A program made the position numbers and the translations under genes. Below, in pieces: positions 8,842 through 17,436 of a DNA stretch of 51,609 nucleotides; within the stretch, counting starts at the first letter, position 1; the number at the start of each line of letters is the position of its first letter. Below the pieces are notes generated by a model. It was given only the letters and a program-made list of their open reading frames with translations, had not been told where the DNA came from and ran no database searches. The stretch is taken from assembly GCF_902497745.1 (NCBI RefSeq), contig NZ_CABVHJ010000018.1, positions 1,428 to 53,036 on the forward strand, in the 5' to 3' direction. This DNA is from Pseudomonas fluorescens (GTDB taxonomy: Bacteria; Pseudomonadota; Gammaproteobacteria; Pseudomonadales; Pseudomonadaceae).

Positions 8842-9246
8842 TCAGCGGTTACCATCCAGCGGATCGCGCCGCGCCAGTTCCGCCTCATCCAGTCCATTAC
8901 CTCCGCCAATGTCATCCTCATCGACAATGCTCAGATCCCAATCGGCCTGATTGCCTTCCCCGGCCTCTTCGGCATCCCGCGCGCCATCTTCATGAATCAG
9001 TGTTTCCGGGCTCAGATCATCGTCGGTGGGTTCATGGTCCGCGGTCGATGCGCCGGTCAATCCGGCCTCACGCACCCGCTCACGCGGCATCAACTGCTCG
9101 CGTTCACGTTCGGGAATCTCATCACCAATCTTCGCGCTTGGCTCGTCTTCATCGAAATCCAGCTCATGCACCGAACCCATGCGGTCTTCGTTATCATCGA
9201 TGGGCTCCGGTTGCACCGCATCGTAAGGGCGTCGTGAATCAGTCAT
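8842..9246 (-). CDS. Conserved acidic protein of unknown function
   Basis: The 134-residue product is highly charged, dominated by Asp and Glu, with few hydrophobic stretches and no signal peptide, membrane segment or recognised motif. It is probably disordered. A GAGGA Shine-Dalgarno stands 6 bases before the ATG. It lies between rimI and carbonic anhydrase, a position I recall as occupied in P. aeruginosa by a hypothetical gene, so it is likely a genus-conserved protein. Database labels of kinase/phosphatase for such proteins are not supported by anything visible here. Confidence 0.8.
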   Translation of the reverse strand: MTDSRRPYDAVQPEPIDDNEDRMGSVHELDFDEDEPSAKIGDEIPEREREQLMPRERVREAGLTGASTADHEPTDDDLSPETLIHEDGARDAEEAGEGNQADWDLSIVDEDDIGGGNGLDEAELARRDPLDGNR

Positions 9247-9387
9247 GGCAATTCCTCATACTGTGGGCCTTACTTAGGTGGACTCACCGGGCACACGAGA
9301 ATTCCAATGAAATCACTTGCGCTGACGGCGTGACCCCGACGGGCGGTCGTCTGTCATACCAGCGCATCTTTCTTGAGGCCTTACAGC

Positions 9388-10032
9388 ATGCACGACTTAC
9401 AAGACCTGATTGATAACAACGAGCGTTGGGCTGACGCGATCACCAAGGAAGACCCGGATTTCTTCGCCAAACTGGCGCGCCAGCAAACGCCGGAATATCT
9501 GTGGATCGGCTGTTCCGACGCACGCGTGCCGGCCAACGAGATCGTCGGCATGCTGCCGGGCGATCTGTTCGTGCACCGCAACGTCGCCAACGTGGTGCTG
9601 CACACCGACCTCAACTGCCTGTCGGTGATCCAGTACGCAGTCGACGTGCTCAAGGTCAAACACATCCTCGTCACTGGCCACTACGGCTGTGGTGGTGTGC
9701 GCGCGTCGATGCAGGATCGTCAGTTCGGCCTGATCGACGGCTGGCTGCGATCGATCCGTGATCTGTACTACGAAAAACGCGAAGAGCTGGCCAAGCTGCC
9801 GACCGAAGAAGAGCAGGTTGATCGGATGTGCGAACTCAACGTGATCCAGCAAGTAGCCAACGTCGCCCACACCAGCATCATCCAGAACGCCTGGCATCGC
9901 GGGCAGAGCCTGTCGATCCACGGGTGCATCTATGGCATCAAGGACGGCCGCTGGAAAAGTCTGAACACCACCATCAGTGGTTTCGAGCAATTGCCGCCGC
10001 AGTATCGTTTGCGTCCGGTTGGCGCGGTATAA
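9388..10032 (+). CDS. can: Beta-class carbonic anhydrase
   Basis: The 214-residue protein has the complete beta-carbonic anhydrase zinc set: C42 and the D44/R46 dyad in GCSDARVPANEIVG, then H98 and C101 in GHYGCGGVRA. It interconverts CO2 and bicarbonate in the cytoplasm, supplying bicarbonate for carboxylases. The ATG at 9388 is preceded by GAGG at a good distance; the frame upstream to 9373 uses a TTG without support. The stop is only 8 bases from the end of the convergent SET-domain gene, with no terminator between them. Confidence 0.96.
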   Translation: MHDLQDLIDNNERWADAITKEDPDFFAKLARQQTPEYLWIGCSDARVPANEIVGMLPGDLFVHRNVANVVLHTDLNCLSVIQYAVDVLKVKHILVTGHYGCGGVRASMQDRQFGLIDGWLRSIRDLYYEKREELAKLPTEEEQVDRMCELNVIQQVANVAHTSIIQNAWHRGQSLSIHGCIYGIKDGRWKSLNTTISGFEQLPPQYRLRPVGAV

Positions 10033-10040
10033 CTCAGCTT

Positions 10041-10565
10041 TCAGCGCGACCCTGAATGCCGCCAGCGCTTTAGAAAGTGCTGACCTTCGAGGGTGGGTGG
10101 TTCGTCGTAACCGGTGATCCACCCACGGCAGCGTGGCGAACCGCAACCGCAGGCAAACTGGTGCAGCAGTTTGTCTTCAGTGGCGGTGTAGTCCATGGTC
10201 AGCCGTTCGCCGCTGTGGATATCTTTCAACGCCCACAACCATAACTCGCTCATATCAAGAAACACGTTGGGGTCACACGCGTGTTCGATCAATCCGCAAA
10301 AGCGCGGATCGTAGATGTGGATGCCCGTCAGCAATTGTCGGGTCTGGCGGCAGCGATACGGCAGTAATTGCCCGGACACCCGGCACATCCGGTGGGTGTG
10401 CAGGAACTCGCGCCGCGCGGCGACCGCCGTAGGGGCGCCGTATCCATCTTGAAGGATTTCGAAATCGGCGCTGGCCGGAAACCCCAGACGCACGGGCAGG
10501 CCGGCGAAGGGATAGATGCCTTCAGTATCGCGTGGCGGCGAATGCGCCATAGCGTGGATATTCAT
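10041..10565 (-). CDS. SET-domain protein, putative protein-lysine methyltransferase
   Basis: The 174-residue protein shows the C-terminal hallmarks of a SET domain: LIEHACDPN (92-100) in place of the usual N-H-S-C-x-P-N, then DIHSGERLTMDY (115-126) with the conserved catalytic-type tyrosine. A post-SET cysteine cluster follows, CGCGSPRCRG (C139, C141, C146), which in eukaryotic enzymes binds zinc. SET enzymes transfer methyl groups from S-adenosylmethionine to lysine. The first motif residue is Glu where Asn is usual, so activity is uncertain. AAGGA stands 6 bases before the ATG. The gene is apparently monocistronic and its substrate is unknown. Confidence 0.85.
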   Translation of the reverse strand: MNIHAMAHSPPRDTEGIYPFAGLPVRLGFPASADFEILQDGYGAPTAVAARREFLHTHRMCRVSGQLLPYRCRQTRQLLTGIHIYDPRFCGLIEHACDPNVFLDMSELWLWALKDIHSGERLTMDYTATEDKLLHQFACGCGSPRCRGWITGYDEPPTLEGQHFLKRWRHSGSR

Positions 10566-10702
10566 ATCAGTCCTTGTCGCAAGGTTTGGCGACTTCCTTG
10601 GGTTGACGTCCTGTCAGCGCTGCAATACTGCTGGTTGGATCCAATCGTGTCTTATTAGGTATAGCCGGTCTACTGGCAGATCTGACAGGCGATTTAGACG
10701 CT

Positions 10703-10732
10703 TTCCCGCGTCAGCCTTGGCTGACACGGGAA
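10703..10732. terminator. Stem-loop after the unknown secreted protein gene
   Basis: Arms TTCCCGCGTCAGCC and GGCTGACACGGGAA pair over 14 bases with one mismatch around a 2-base centre. It lies 12 bases beyond the stop of the gene ending at 10745 on the minus strand. There is no U tract, so it may be a weak or factor-dependent terminator. Confidence 0.45.
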
Positions 10733-10744
10733 TGCCTCAAGCGA

Positions 10745-11917
10745 TTACAGGTGCGGGGCGGGAACGGCGGTGGCCGGCAGCGGTGCCTGCAATTGCTTCA
10801 GTTGAGTCTTGATCGGGGTGGTCGCGCACTTGGCCGTGGCCTGTTCCGGGGTCAGATTGCGGATCGAGGTGTAGAACAGCTCGCAGGTTTTGACTTTCTG
10901 CGTGAACTGCCACGTCTGCGTGCAACTGTTGAGCGTCGTTTGCGCATCGCTGCCCGGTTTGCTGCCCATGCCGGCCTGCCAGCAGGCGGCGCTCAAATCC
11001 TGACCCATGACTTTCAGGCCCGCAGCATCGGCCTTGGCTTGCGCATCGTCGCCGGTGTAGCTCTTCGGGTCGGCGGCGTACCAGATATAACTCGGGTGGT
11101 TGGAGCCCAGCACCGGCACTTTCACGCCTTCGCTCGGGCTGATGGTCGCCAGTCCCAATACATTCACGGTTGGCCCGTATTGCTGCTTGATCCAGTTACG
11201 CACCGGTGCGCCGAACGCGACCATCGGCAATGTCGTGCCGCTGGCGGTCTGGCTGAACTGTTTGACCAGCGTGGTCTGGTAGTCCTTGAAATAGTCATAC
11301 ACGCCTTCCAGGTCGCTGCCGGCATTGGACGGCGCAGCAATCGGGGCAATGTCGATGATGGTTTGATAAGCCGGCGTCTGCTCGGCAGGAATGCCGTTGT
11401 CCGTCAGCAGCGTGGCCCAGCGATCGGTGGTGTTCGAACGCAGATAATCCTGCGCCTGGGTCAGCGAGTAATCCGGCGGGAAGTGCAGCAACTCGACGCT
11501 TTTGCGGTTTTCCAACGCCATACCCAACGGCAAGAACAGATACCAGCTGTAGGCCCATTTGCCGTCGGCGTTGAGTTTGCTGGCGCCGGTGTAGGCCAGA
11601 TCCCCCGCATCCAGCAGCGCCGACAGCGGTTTGTCGTAATCCTTCGGCACGCCGGTGATTTCGGCGTAGAGCTGGCCGTTGTCGGTTTTTACCAACACCT
11701 TGGCATCGGCATACCCATCGCGTTGCACACTCTGGCTGAGGTAATGGGCGACGGTCTGTTCCAGCGTCCAGTTGCGGAAACAGATCACGCTGCAGTTGTT
11801 GGGATAAGCAAAGAGGCGGGTAACGCGTTCGGTGCTACCCAGTTTCAGATCGACGTCGGCGTGGGCGGCCGCGCTCAGTGTGAGTGCGGCGAGTGAGAGT
11901 CCTGCGAGTTTGAACAT
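10745..11917 (-). CDS. Secreted protein of unknown function next to Tat phosphoesterase
   Basis: I do not recognise the family. The 390-residue product has a clear Sec signal peptide (MFKLAGLSLAALTLSAAAHA, cleavage after 20), no later membrane segment, and several cysteines (for example NNCSVICFRNW near 40-50 and three in the last 70 residues) that could form periplasmic disulfides. The C terminus is rich in Pro and Ala. AAGGA precedes the ATG. The gene lies 119 bases downstream of the phosphoesterase gene on the same strand with no clear terminator between, so the two may share a transcript and act on the same extracytoplasmic substrate. That link is inference. Confidence 0.8.
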   Translation of the reverse strand: MFKLAGLSLAALTLSAAAHADVDLKLGSTERVTRLFAYPNNCSVICFRNWTLEQTVAHYLSQSVQRDGYADAKVLVKTDNGQLYAEITGVPKDYDKPLSALLDAGDLAYTGASKLNADGKWAYSWYLFLPLGMALENRKSVELLHFPPDYSLTQAQDYLRSNTTDRWATLLTDNGIPAEQTPAYQTIIDIAPIAAPSNAGSDLEGVYDYFKDYQTTLVKQFSQTASGTTLPMVAFGAPVRNWIKQQYGPTVNVLGLATISPSEGVKVPVLGSNHPSYIWYAADPKSYTGDDAQAKADAAGLKVMGQDLSAACWQAGMGSKPGSDAQTTLNSCTQTWQFTQKVKTCELFYTSIRNLTPEQATAKCATTPIKTQLKQLQAPLPATAVPAPHL

Positions 11918-12036
11918 GCTCAGATCCTTTTCAGCGTGGGTTCCCCGCGTATCGGGGGCGGCTCATAGTGGATCAGTCGCGTTTTCCAGAGAAGCCGTCA
12001 TGGGCGGTTTTTTGTGCAAACTCGCAAGGCTGGTTT

Positions 12037-13731
12037 TCAGGCCTTAAAATGCAGGGCGTTGGTCAGATCGCCCATGGGTTTCTGGCCCCGGGCAATCATC
12101 GCCTCGTCCCTTTGTTTGAGGCCGTCGAGGGTCTCCAACTGGAAGACACGGGTGATCAGCCGCAGGATCGACGCTGTGTCGTAGATCGTGTGATCCACCG
12201 TGCCTTTGCGCGCAAACGGCGACACCACCAACGCTGGCACGCGTGACCCCGGGCCCCAGCGGTCACCCTTGGGCGGTGCGACGTGATCCCACCAGCCGCC
12301 GTTCTCGTCGACCGTGACGATCACCACCATGTTTTGCCATTGCGGACTTTCACGCAGCACTTTCAACGCGCGCACGATGTGCCGATCCCCGGAAGCCACG
12401 TCGGCATAACCGGCGTGCATGTTCAGGTTGCCTTGGGGTTTGTAGAAACTCACTGGCGGTAACTTGCCCGCTTCGGCATCGGCGAAGAATTTGTTGCTGC
12501 TCGACTCATCGCCCAGACCGGCATCGCGCAGGCGTTTGTTGCGCTCGTCGGGGTTTTCCGGCCCTTGCTGCTTGAAGTAGTTGAACGGCTGGTGGTGATA
12601 CTGAAAATTCGGAATCTTCGGAATGCCGCCGGAATCCTTGTACTGATCCAGCGTCGCCTGCCATGCGCCGGCGTACCAGGCCCAATCGATGTTCTTTTTC
12701 GACAGCTTGTCGCCGATGTGTTCGTGGGTCTGCGGCACCATGACGTTCGGCAGATCCGCTTTGGAGTACGCCGGACGCTCAGGGTCGCGAATCCATGTTG
12801 GCCAGTAGGGCGGGGCGAGGGTGTTGACGCCATAGCCATCCGGGGTCAGCGCACTCGGGCCGAACTGCGGCGGGCCGGTCATGGCGCTGGCCGGCGATGC
12901 GGCCAGCGGCTGGAGACGCGGATCGGCCGGATCATCGCTTTGCAGCGCGGCGATCTGTGATTTGGCGACGGAGTTGGCCGCGTCCGGATAGAACGGCGCG
13001 GTGGCGCTGATCAGGTACTGATGGTTGAGGAATGAGCCACCGAAGGCGCCCTGAAAGAAGTTGTCACACAGCACGAACTCCTGAGCGACGTCCCACAGGC
13101 GCAGGGAATAACGGCTCTGCGCGTAGTGGCCCATGGTCAAACCGCCGGAGTCGGCCCAGGCGACGAAGCCGTCATTCTTGCCGCCGTTGATCTGCATCTG
13201 GTTCTGATAGAACACGTGCCACAAGTCGCGGGTCACCAGACCGAACGGTAAATCTTCAGCGTTCGGGCCTTTGAGAGCGAAGGGCGCGTTGGGCAGGTTT
13301 TCCTGAAACTGCATGGCGTTGGGGTAAGTCACGCCATCGAGGGTTTGCGGGCCGATTTGCAGCACGCCGCCCCAGACGGGCGGCAAGGTTTGCAACAGCG
13401 AGCCGTCGCGGTCACGTTGTTGATAGTCGGCGGGCTTGAGCGCTGACAGCGGTTTTTCAACACCGGGGAAATCACCGAACAGGTTGTTGAAGCTGCGGTT
13501 CTCGGCATAGATCACCACCACGGTTTTCACTTGGTCGCGCAGAGCCTTGTCCAGCTCGGCGGGCGTCAGCGGGTGCTCGGCCGATTTGCCCGGTTGATCG
13601 CTGGCGCTGCCACACCCGGCCAGTGTTGCACCGACACCCAGCACCGCGACGCCGCCTAGGAAGCGGCGGCGACTGGTGTCGGTGGGGTGATTGGATTCAG
13701 GTGCGTCAGTGCCGTCTGTGTCGTCTTTCAT
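12037..13731 (-). CDS. Tat-exported phosphoesterase (AcpA / phospholipase C superfamily)
   Basis: The 564-residue protein has a twin-arginine signal (SRRRFLGG, 20-27) ending in a lipobox-like LAGC at C40, so it may be a Tat-dependent lipoprotein. The mature part fits the phosphoesterase family: VVVIYAENRSFNNLFGDFPG near 70-90 holds the metal-binding Glu-Asn, and VTVDENGGWWDHVAPP near 470 holds further Asp and His ligands. Members include acid phosphatases and phospholipases C. Whether this one cuts phosphomonoesters or phospholipids cannot be told from sequence. The export route suggests folding with metal in the cytoplasm. Confidence 0.9.
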   Translation of the reverse strand: MKDDTDGTDAPESNHPTDTSRRRFLGGVAVLGVGATLAGCGSASDQPGKSAEHPLTPAELDKALRDQVKTVVVIYAENRSFNNLFGDFPGVEKPLSALKPADYQQRDRDGSLLQTLPPVWGGVLQIGPQTLDGVTYPNAMQFQENLPNAPFALKGPNAEDLPFGLVTRDLWHVFYQNQMQINGGKNDGFVAWADSGGLTMGHYAQSRYSLRLWDVAQEFVLCDNFFQGAFGGSFLNHQYLISATAPFYPDAANSVAKSQIAALQSDDPADPRLQPLAASPASAMTGPPQFGPSALTPDGYGVNTLAPPYWPTWIRDPERPAYSKADLPNVMVPQTHEHIGDKLSKKNIDWAWYAGAWQATLDQYKDSGGIPKIPNFQYHHQPFNYFKQQGPENPDERNKRLRDAGLGDESSSNKFFADAEAGKLPPVSFYKPQGNLNMHAGYADVASGDRHIVRALKVLRESPQWQNMVVIVTVDENGGWWDHVAPPKGDRWGPGSRVPALVVSPFARKGTVDHTIYDTASILRLITRVFQLETLDGLKQRDEAMIARGQKPMGDLTNALHFKA

Positions 13732-13807
13732 CGTTCAGCCCGTTTTTGCTTAATTGTTTCAGTATGTTTCGGGCGGACGCTAGCAAGTGAATGTGACGGA
13801 TGGATGA

Positions 13808-13829
13808 CAAGCAGCAATGGCGCTGCTTG
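13808..13829 (-). terminator. Stem-loop terminator after the hscC operon
   Basis: CAAGCAGC / GCTGCTTG form an 8-base perfect stem with a 6-base loop, beginning 2 bases beyond the stop codon of the J-protein gene. The T-run on the minus strand is poor, so termination may be partial. Confidence 0.5.
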
Positions 13830-13830
13830 C

Positions 13831-15540
13831 CTAGCCGGGCATGAGTTGGCTGAGCGAAAAACCGAGTCTGCTGGCCGCCGTGATCGCCGTCATGACGACC
13901 AGAAAGAGCAATTGCAGAGGGCTGAAGTGCGCCCAATGCAGCGCTGTCAGCCAGGGGCGACGGCTGCTCAGCTCCGGATCGAGCGATCCGATTCGGCGTT
14001 TATGCACAAGCCCGATCAGGAGCGTGCCGACATAAGTGAGCGCCCCTAGCGGCCCAAGCATCAGCGAAAACAGCAAAACCATGACCACCTGCGGAACCCC
14101 GTGGCGTATCACCAGCCAGCGCGTGTCAGGGTTCCATTTGCGCGGAATCAGCCATTCGGTGAGCCACAGGTCCGGCACGATGACATAGGACGTGAGCACC
14201 ACCCACCAACTCAGGGCGAAGCGGAAAAACCAGACCGGTACGCAGGCAAAGATCATCGGAATGAAGATCAGATTGGCGCTATCTCTTTTCTCAAGGCCCA
14301 GATAGAAAAGGCACAGAGCCAAGGCAATGGCCGCCCACACGCGTACCCAGGTTTCGGCGGCGATCGGTCGTGGAAAGAACCGCCGCCAGTAAAAAACATC
14401 TGCGTAAGGCAAACGTGCGAGCAGTTCGGGGAAACGCCACGTGAGTTTTTCCGACAAGTCATGGCAGGCCTGCCATTCATTCTGGCCAAAGCCGTCGATG
14501 ATCTTCTTCTGCTGCAGGGGCTTGAGCGGATTGATCAACAGATGCGCCGCCTGAACATCGGCCGCCCATGTCCGGTCGCTTTCAGCCTTGGCGCGCAGAT
14601 TGTCATAAAAGCTTTCCTGATCGCAGCGTTCGATCAAGGCGTCCCAGAGCCAGTCCGGCTGCGGGTGCAGGCCTTTGTTGTGATCCCAGCCGAACAGTTG
14701 GCCGATGCGATCAAACAGCGGCACGCTCCACTCAGTGTCATTGAGCAAGTGCAGCAGGGTTTGCTGCCATTGTTCGCGGCGATCGAAAACCTGCAGCCAC
14801 GGTTGAGCGCTGTAGCGTTTGAGCACGTTGAGAAATTCGCGTTCGCTCTGGCTTTCGAGCAGCGTCTGCAAGGCGTTTCGGTAATCGGCCATCAGGCTTT
14901 CGGCGAGTCGGTCGCGCTGATGATCATTCATCAGGACTTCTTGCCACGGTCCCAACCATCCGAGTTGCTCGACGGCCCAATTCAGCTCCGGGCCGCGCAG
15001 GTGGGGATGTTCAAAGCACAGCTGCAGCAACAACCTTTCGAAGGCCTTGGCGCAGCTTTGCTGTTGCGCCTGATCCCAGCGCTCGTCGAGGTTGTCGGGC
15101 GTTAGATCTTCGAGCAGCGGCAGGGCGGCCTGCGTTTCAATGGCTTGGGCGTCCACAAAAGTGTCCGCCGCCATTGGCTCGACACGTCGAATATCGTCCT
15201 TCTCGGGCGGTGTAAACGCTTGCGGGGCGGCCGGACTGAGTGGCGGGAACTCAAACGTTGCAACATCCCGCGACGGGTTTTTTGCCAGTGCGGCATCCAA
15301 TGCCAGTGCGGCAAAGGCGCTGGAAGCAGTGGCCACGGCGACGTCTTCTTCGTCCGCAGGCTCAGCGTTTTCAAGGCGCCACCGGGCAATCGCCAGCGCC
15401 TGTTCATAGGCTTCGCGCAAGCGCTGGAAACCTTCGGCATCCTCATCGGGGCGGAAGGTTTTCAGCAGGCGCGCATAGGCGCGTTTGATGTCGCGGGCTT
15501 CAGCGTCATCGTGCAGGTGCAGCACCGACCAGCAATCCAT
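13831..15540 (-). CDS. Membrane-anchored J-domain co-chaperone of HscC
   Basis: The 569-residue protein opens with a J-like domain (residues 1-55: WSVLHLHDDAEARDIKRAYA, then LLKTFRPDED and FQRLREAYEQAL). The usual HPD triad reads R-P-D. The middle is a soluble helical region, and the C-terminal 190 residues contain several membrane segments. I chose the ATG at 15540, which has AGGAG 8 bases upstream; a GTG at 15561 in the same frame lacks one. It begins 11 bases after the hscC stop, so it probably forms an operon with hscC. In E. coli, HscC also works with dedicated J-proteins carrying C-terminal membrane regions. Substrates are unknown. Confidence 0.82.
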   Translation of the reverse strand: MDCWSVLHLHDDAEARDIKRAYARLLKTFRPDEDAEGFQRLREAYEQALAIARWRLENAEPADEEDVAVATASSAFAALALDAALAKNPSRDVATFEFPPLSPAAPQAFTPPEKDDIRRVEPMAADTFVDAQAIETQAALPLLEDLTPDNLDERWDQAQQQSCAKAFERLLLQLCFEHPHLRGPELNWAVEQLGWLGPWQEVLMNDHQRDRLAESLMADYRNALQTLLESQSEREFLNVLKRYSAQPWLQVFDRREQWQQTLLHLLNDTEWSVPLFDRIGQLFGWDHNKGLHPQPDWLWDALIERCDQESFYDNLRAKAESDRTWAADVQAAHLLINPLKPLQQKKIIDGFGQNEWQACHDLSEKLTWRFPELLARLPYADVFYWRRFFPRPIAAETWVRVWAAIALALCLFYLGLEKRDSANLIFIPMIFACVPVWFFRFALSWWVVLTSYVIVPDLWLTEWLIPRKWNPDTRWLVIRHGVPQVVMVLLFSLMLGPLGALTYVGTLLIGLVHKRRIGSLDPELSSRRPWLTALHWAHFSPLQLLFLVVMTAITAASRLGFSLSQLMPG

Positions 15541-15551
15541 GGCCAGGCTCC

Positions 15552-17249
15552 TTATTGCCACGGGGTGCGATCAAGTTCGCTCAGGCGCCGGCTCAAGTCG
15601 GTGCGCACTTCACGGATCTGCCGCTCATCCTGAGAGTCGAGCGCGATCTGGAATTGCTTGGCCCAATCGCCCATCAGATCACGCAGATCGCCCAGGCTTT
15701 CCTGATAGAGGCGCTCCAGACGCGCACTCAACAGCGTGTTGACCTGTTGCTCGCGCGGGTGAATCTTCAGTTGCGCGAGGTTCGCCAGGCGTTGCTGGAT
15801 CTCCTCGGGTGAGAGCACGCCCGGGTTGTTCTCGATGACCAGCGAATGCTGCTGCCCGGTCAGGGGGATTTTCACCTGGGCTTCCAGCAGGCCGTTGTTG
15901 TCGTAGGTGAACCGCACGTCGAGGGCAACTTCGCCGGCCTTGCGTTTCGGCACCTTGATGTCCAGTTCGCCGAGGGCGACGTTGTCTTTGACCAGGCGGC
16001 TTTCGCCCTGAAAGATCCGCACGACCACCTGTTCCTGATTGTCGTGCAGGGTGTACACGGTTTTCACCCGACTGACCGGGACGATGCTGTTGCGCTCGAT
16101 GATCGGCAGGTAATGGCCGCTCTCATAGTTGCGGCCGACCTGAGTGGAGGTCTCGATGCCCAGGGTGTAGGAGCAGACATCGGTCAGCACCACTTCTTCC
16201 AGCGCTGCGGCGCGGGCTTTGAGTGCCGCTTGAATGGCTGCGCCTTGTGCCACGACCTGATCCGGGTCGAGGGTGATCGACGGGAAGCGGCCGAACAGCC
16301 CGGCGGCGAGTTTGCGTACCAGCGGCATGCGCGTGGTGCCGCCGACCAACAGAATCTCGTCGAGGTCGCTGACACGGATGCGCGCATCGCGCAGCGCCCG
16401 CTCAATCGGCGCGCGCAGGCGCTCGAGCAGCGGCATGTACAGCGTTGCCAACTGTTGTTGGGTGATGATTTGCGTCCACTGGCGCTCACCGAGCTGCAAG
16501 CGGAATTCGGCGCTGTCGTCCTGGCCCAGCGCCTTGCGCACACGCTCGGCCTCGCGACGCAGGGGCTGGATGACGCTGCTGCGCTCAGGGAAGTCTGCGG
16601 CCGAGCGGTGCTGGCTGATGAAGTGCTCAAGCAGTACGGTGTCGAAGTCTTCACCGCCGAGGAAGTTGTCACCGGCGCTGGCGCGCACCTCCATGACCCC
16701 CTCGAACAGCTCCAGAATCGACACGTCGAACGTGCCGCCACCGAGGTCGAAAACCAGGAACGAAGTTTCCTTGTCCCGTTGGTGCAGTCCATAGGCGAGG
16801 GCGGCAGCGGTCGGTTCGTTGATCAGCTTCTCGACCTTCAGCCCGGCCAGTTCGCCGGCGATCCGCGTGGCCTTGCGCTGGGCATCACTGAAGTAGGCCG
16901 GGACGCTGATCACGGCTTCGGTGACGGTTTCGCCAAAAGCACGCTCGACGTCTTCTTTCAGGCTCTTGAGCACCAAGGCGGAGAGTTCTTCCGGGCGAAA
17001 CGCTTTGTCGGCCAGATAAACTTCCGTGGCGCTGCCCATGTGGCGCTTGAACAGCGATGCGGTCAGACGCGGATGTGTGTGCAGACGCTCGCGCGCCGCC
17101 TGACCGACCAGAATCCGGCCTTGATCATCCAGCCCGACAACGCTCGGTGTCAGGAACTGACCCAGGGCATTGGGCACCAACTCGGTGGCATCACCACGCC
17201 AGACGGCGACCAGGCTGTTGGTGGTTCCCAGGTCAATCCCTACGATCAT
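15552..17249 (-). CDS. hscC: HscC, specialised Hsp70 chaperone
   Basis: The 565-residue protein starts with the Hsp70 phosphate-binding motif IVGIDLGTTNSLVAVWRGDA and has the further ATPase motifs LINEPTAAALAYG and VFDLGGGTFDVSIL, then a substrate-binding domain ending without the long lid of DnaK (about 640 residues). Length and sequence fit HscC, an Hsp70 that does not replace DnaK. The ATG at 17249 is preceded by AGGGAG at a good distance; the frame upstream to 17354 lacks domain content. The partner J-protein gene follows at once. The promoter should lie in 17250-17436. Confidence 0.92.
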   Translation of the reverse strand: MIVGIDLGTTNSLVAVWRGDATELVPNALGQFLTPSVVGLDDQGRILVGQAARERLHTHPRLTASLFKRHMGSATEVYLADKAFRPEELSALVLKSLKEDVERAFGETVTEAVISVPAYFSDAQRKATRIAGELAGLKVEKLINEPTAAALAYGLHQRDKETSFLVFDLGGGTFDVSILELFEGVMEVRASAGDNFLGGEDFDTVLLEHFISQHRSAADFPERSSVIQPLRREAERVRKALGQDDSAEFRLQLGERQWTQIITQQQLATLYMPLLERLRAPIERALRDARIRVSDLDEILLVGGTTRMPLVRKLAAGLFGRFPSITLDPDQVVAQGAAIQAALKARAAALEEVVLTDVCSYTLGIETSTQVGRNYESGHYLPIIERNSIVPVSRVKTVYTLHDNQEQVVVRIFQGESRLVKDNVALGELDIKVPKRKAGEVALDVRFTYDNNGLLEAQVKIPLTGQQHSLVIENNPGVLSPEEIQQRLANLAQLKIHPREQQVNTLLSARLERLYQESLGDLRDLMGDWAKQFQIALDSQDERQIREVRTDLSRRLSELDRTPWQ

Positions 17250-17339
17250 TGCAACGAACTCCCTTTGCGCTTGGTAAAAAATGAAACATTTATGGGCGCG
17301 CAGAATATTACTGAGGGTACGATGCGGTAAAGCAGGATG

Positions 17340-17354
17340 ATGGCTCTGAGCCAT
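17340..17354. promoter_or_regulatory. Short palindrome upstream of hscC
   Basis: ATGGCTCTGAGCCAT is a 15-base palindrome with 7-base arms around a single central base, 91 bases before the hscC start. It could be an operator. No matching regulator is encoded nearby. Confidence 0.3.
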
Positions 17355-17366
17355 TATTTGCGACAG

Positions 17367-17384
17367 AAAGCCCGTTATAGGGCT
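17367..17384 (-). terminator. Weak stem-loop after atoE
   Basis: AAAGCCCGTTATAGGGCT can form a 5-base GC stem 53 bases beyond the atoE stop. Read on the minus strand it is AGCCC-loop-GGGCT followed by TTTCTG. It is short and only weakly supported. Confidence 0.35.
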
Positions 17385-17436
17385 GTTTCAGGAGAAGGTG
17401 CGAGGCGCGGCCAGCATGACTGCGCCCCGCTTGGGA

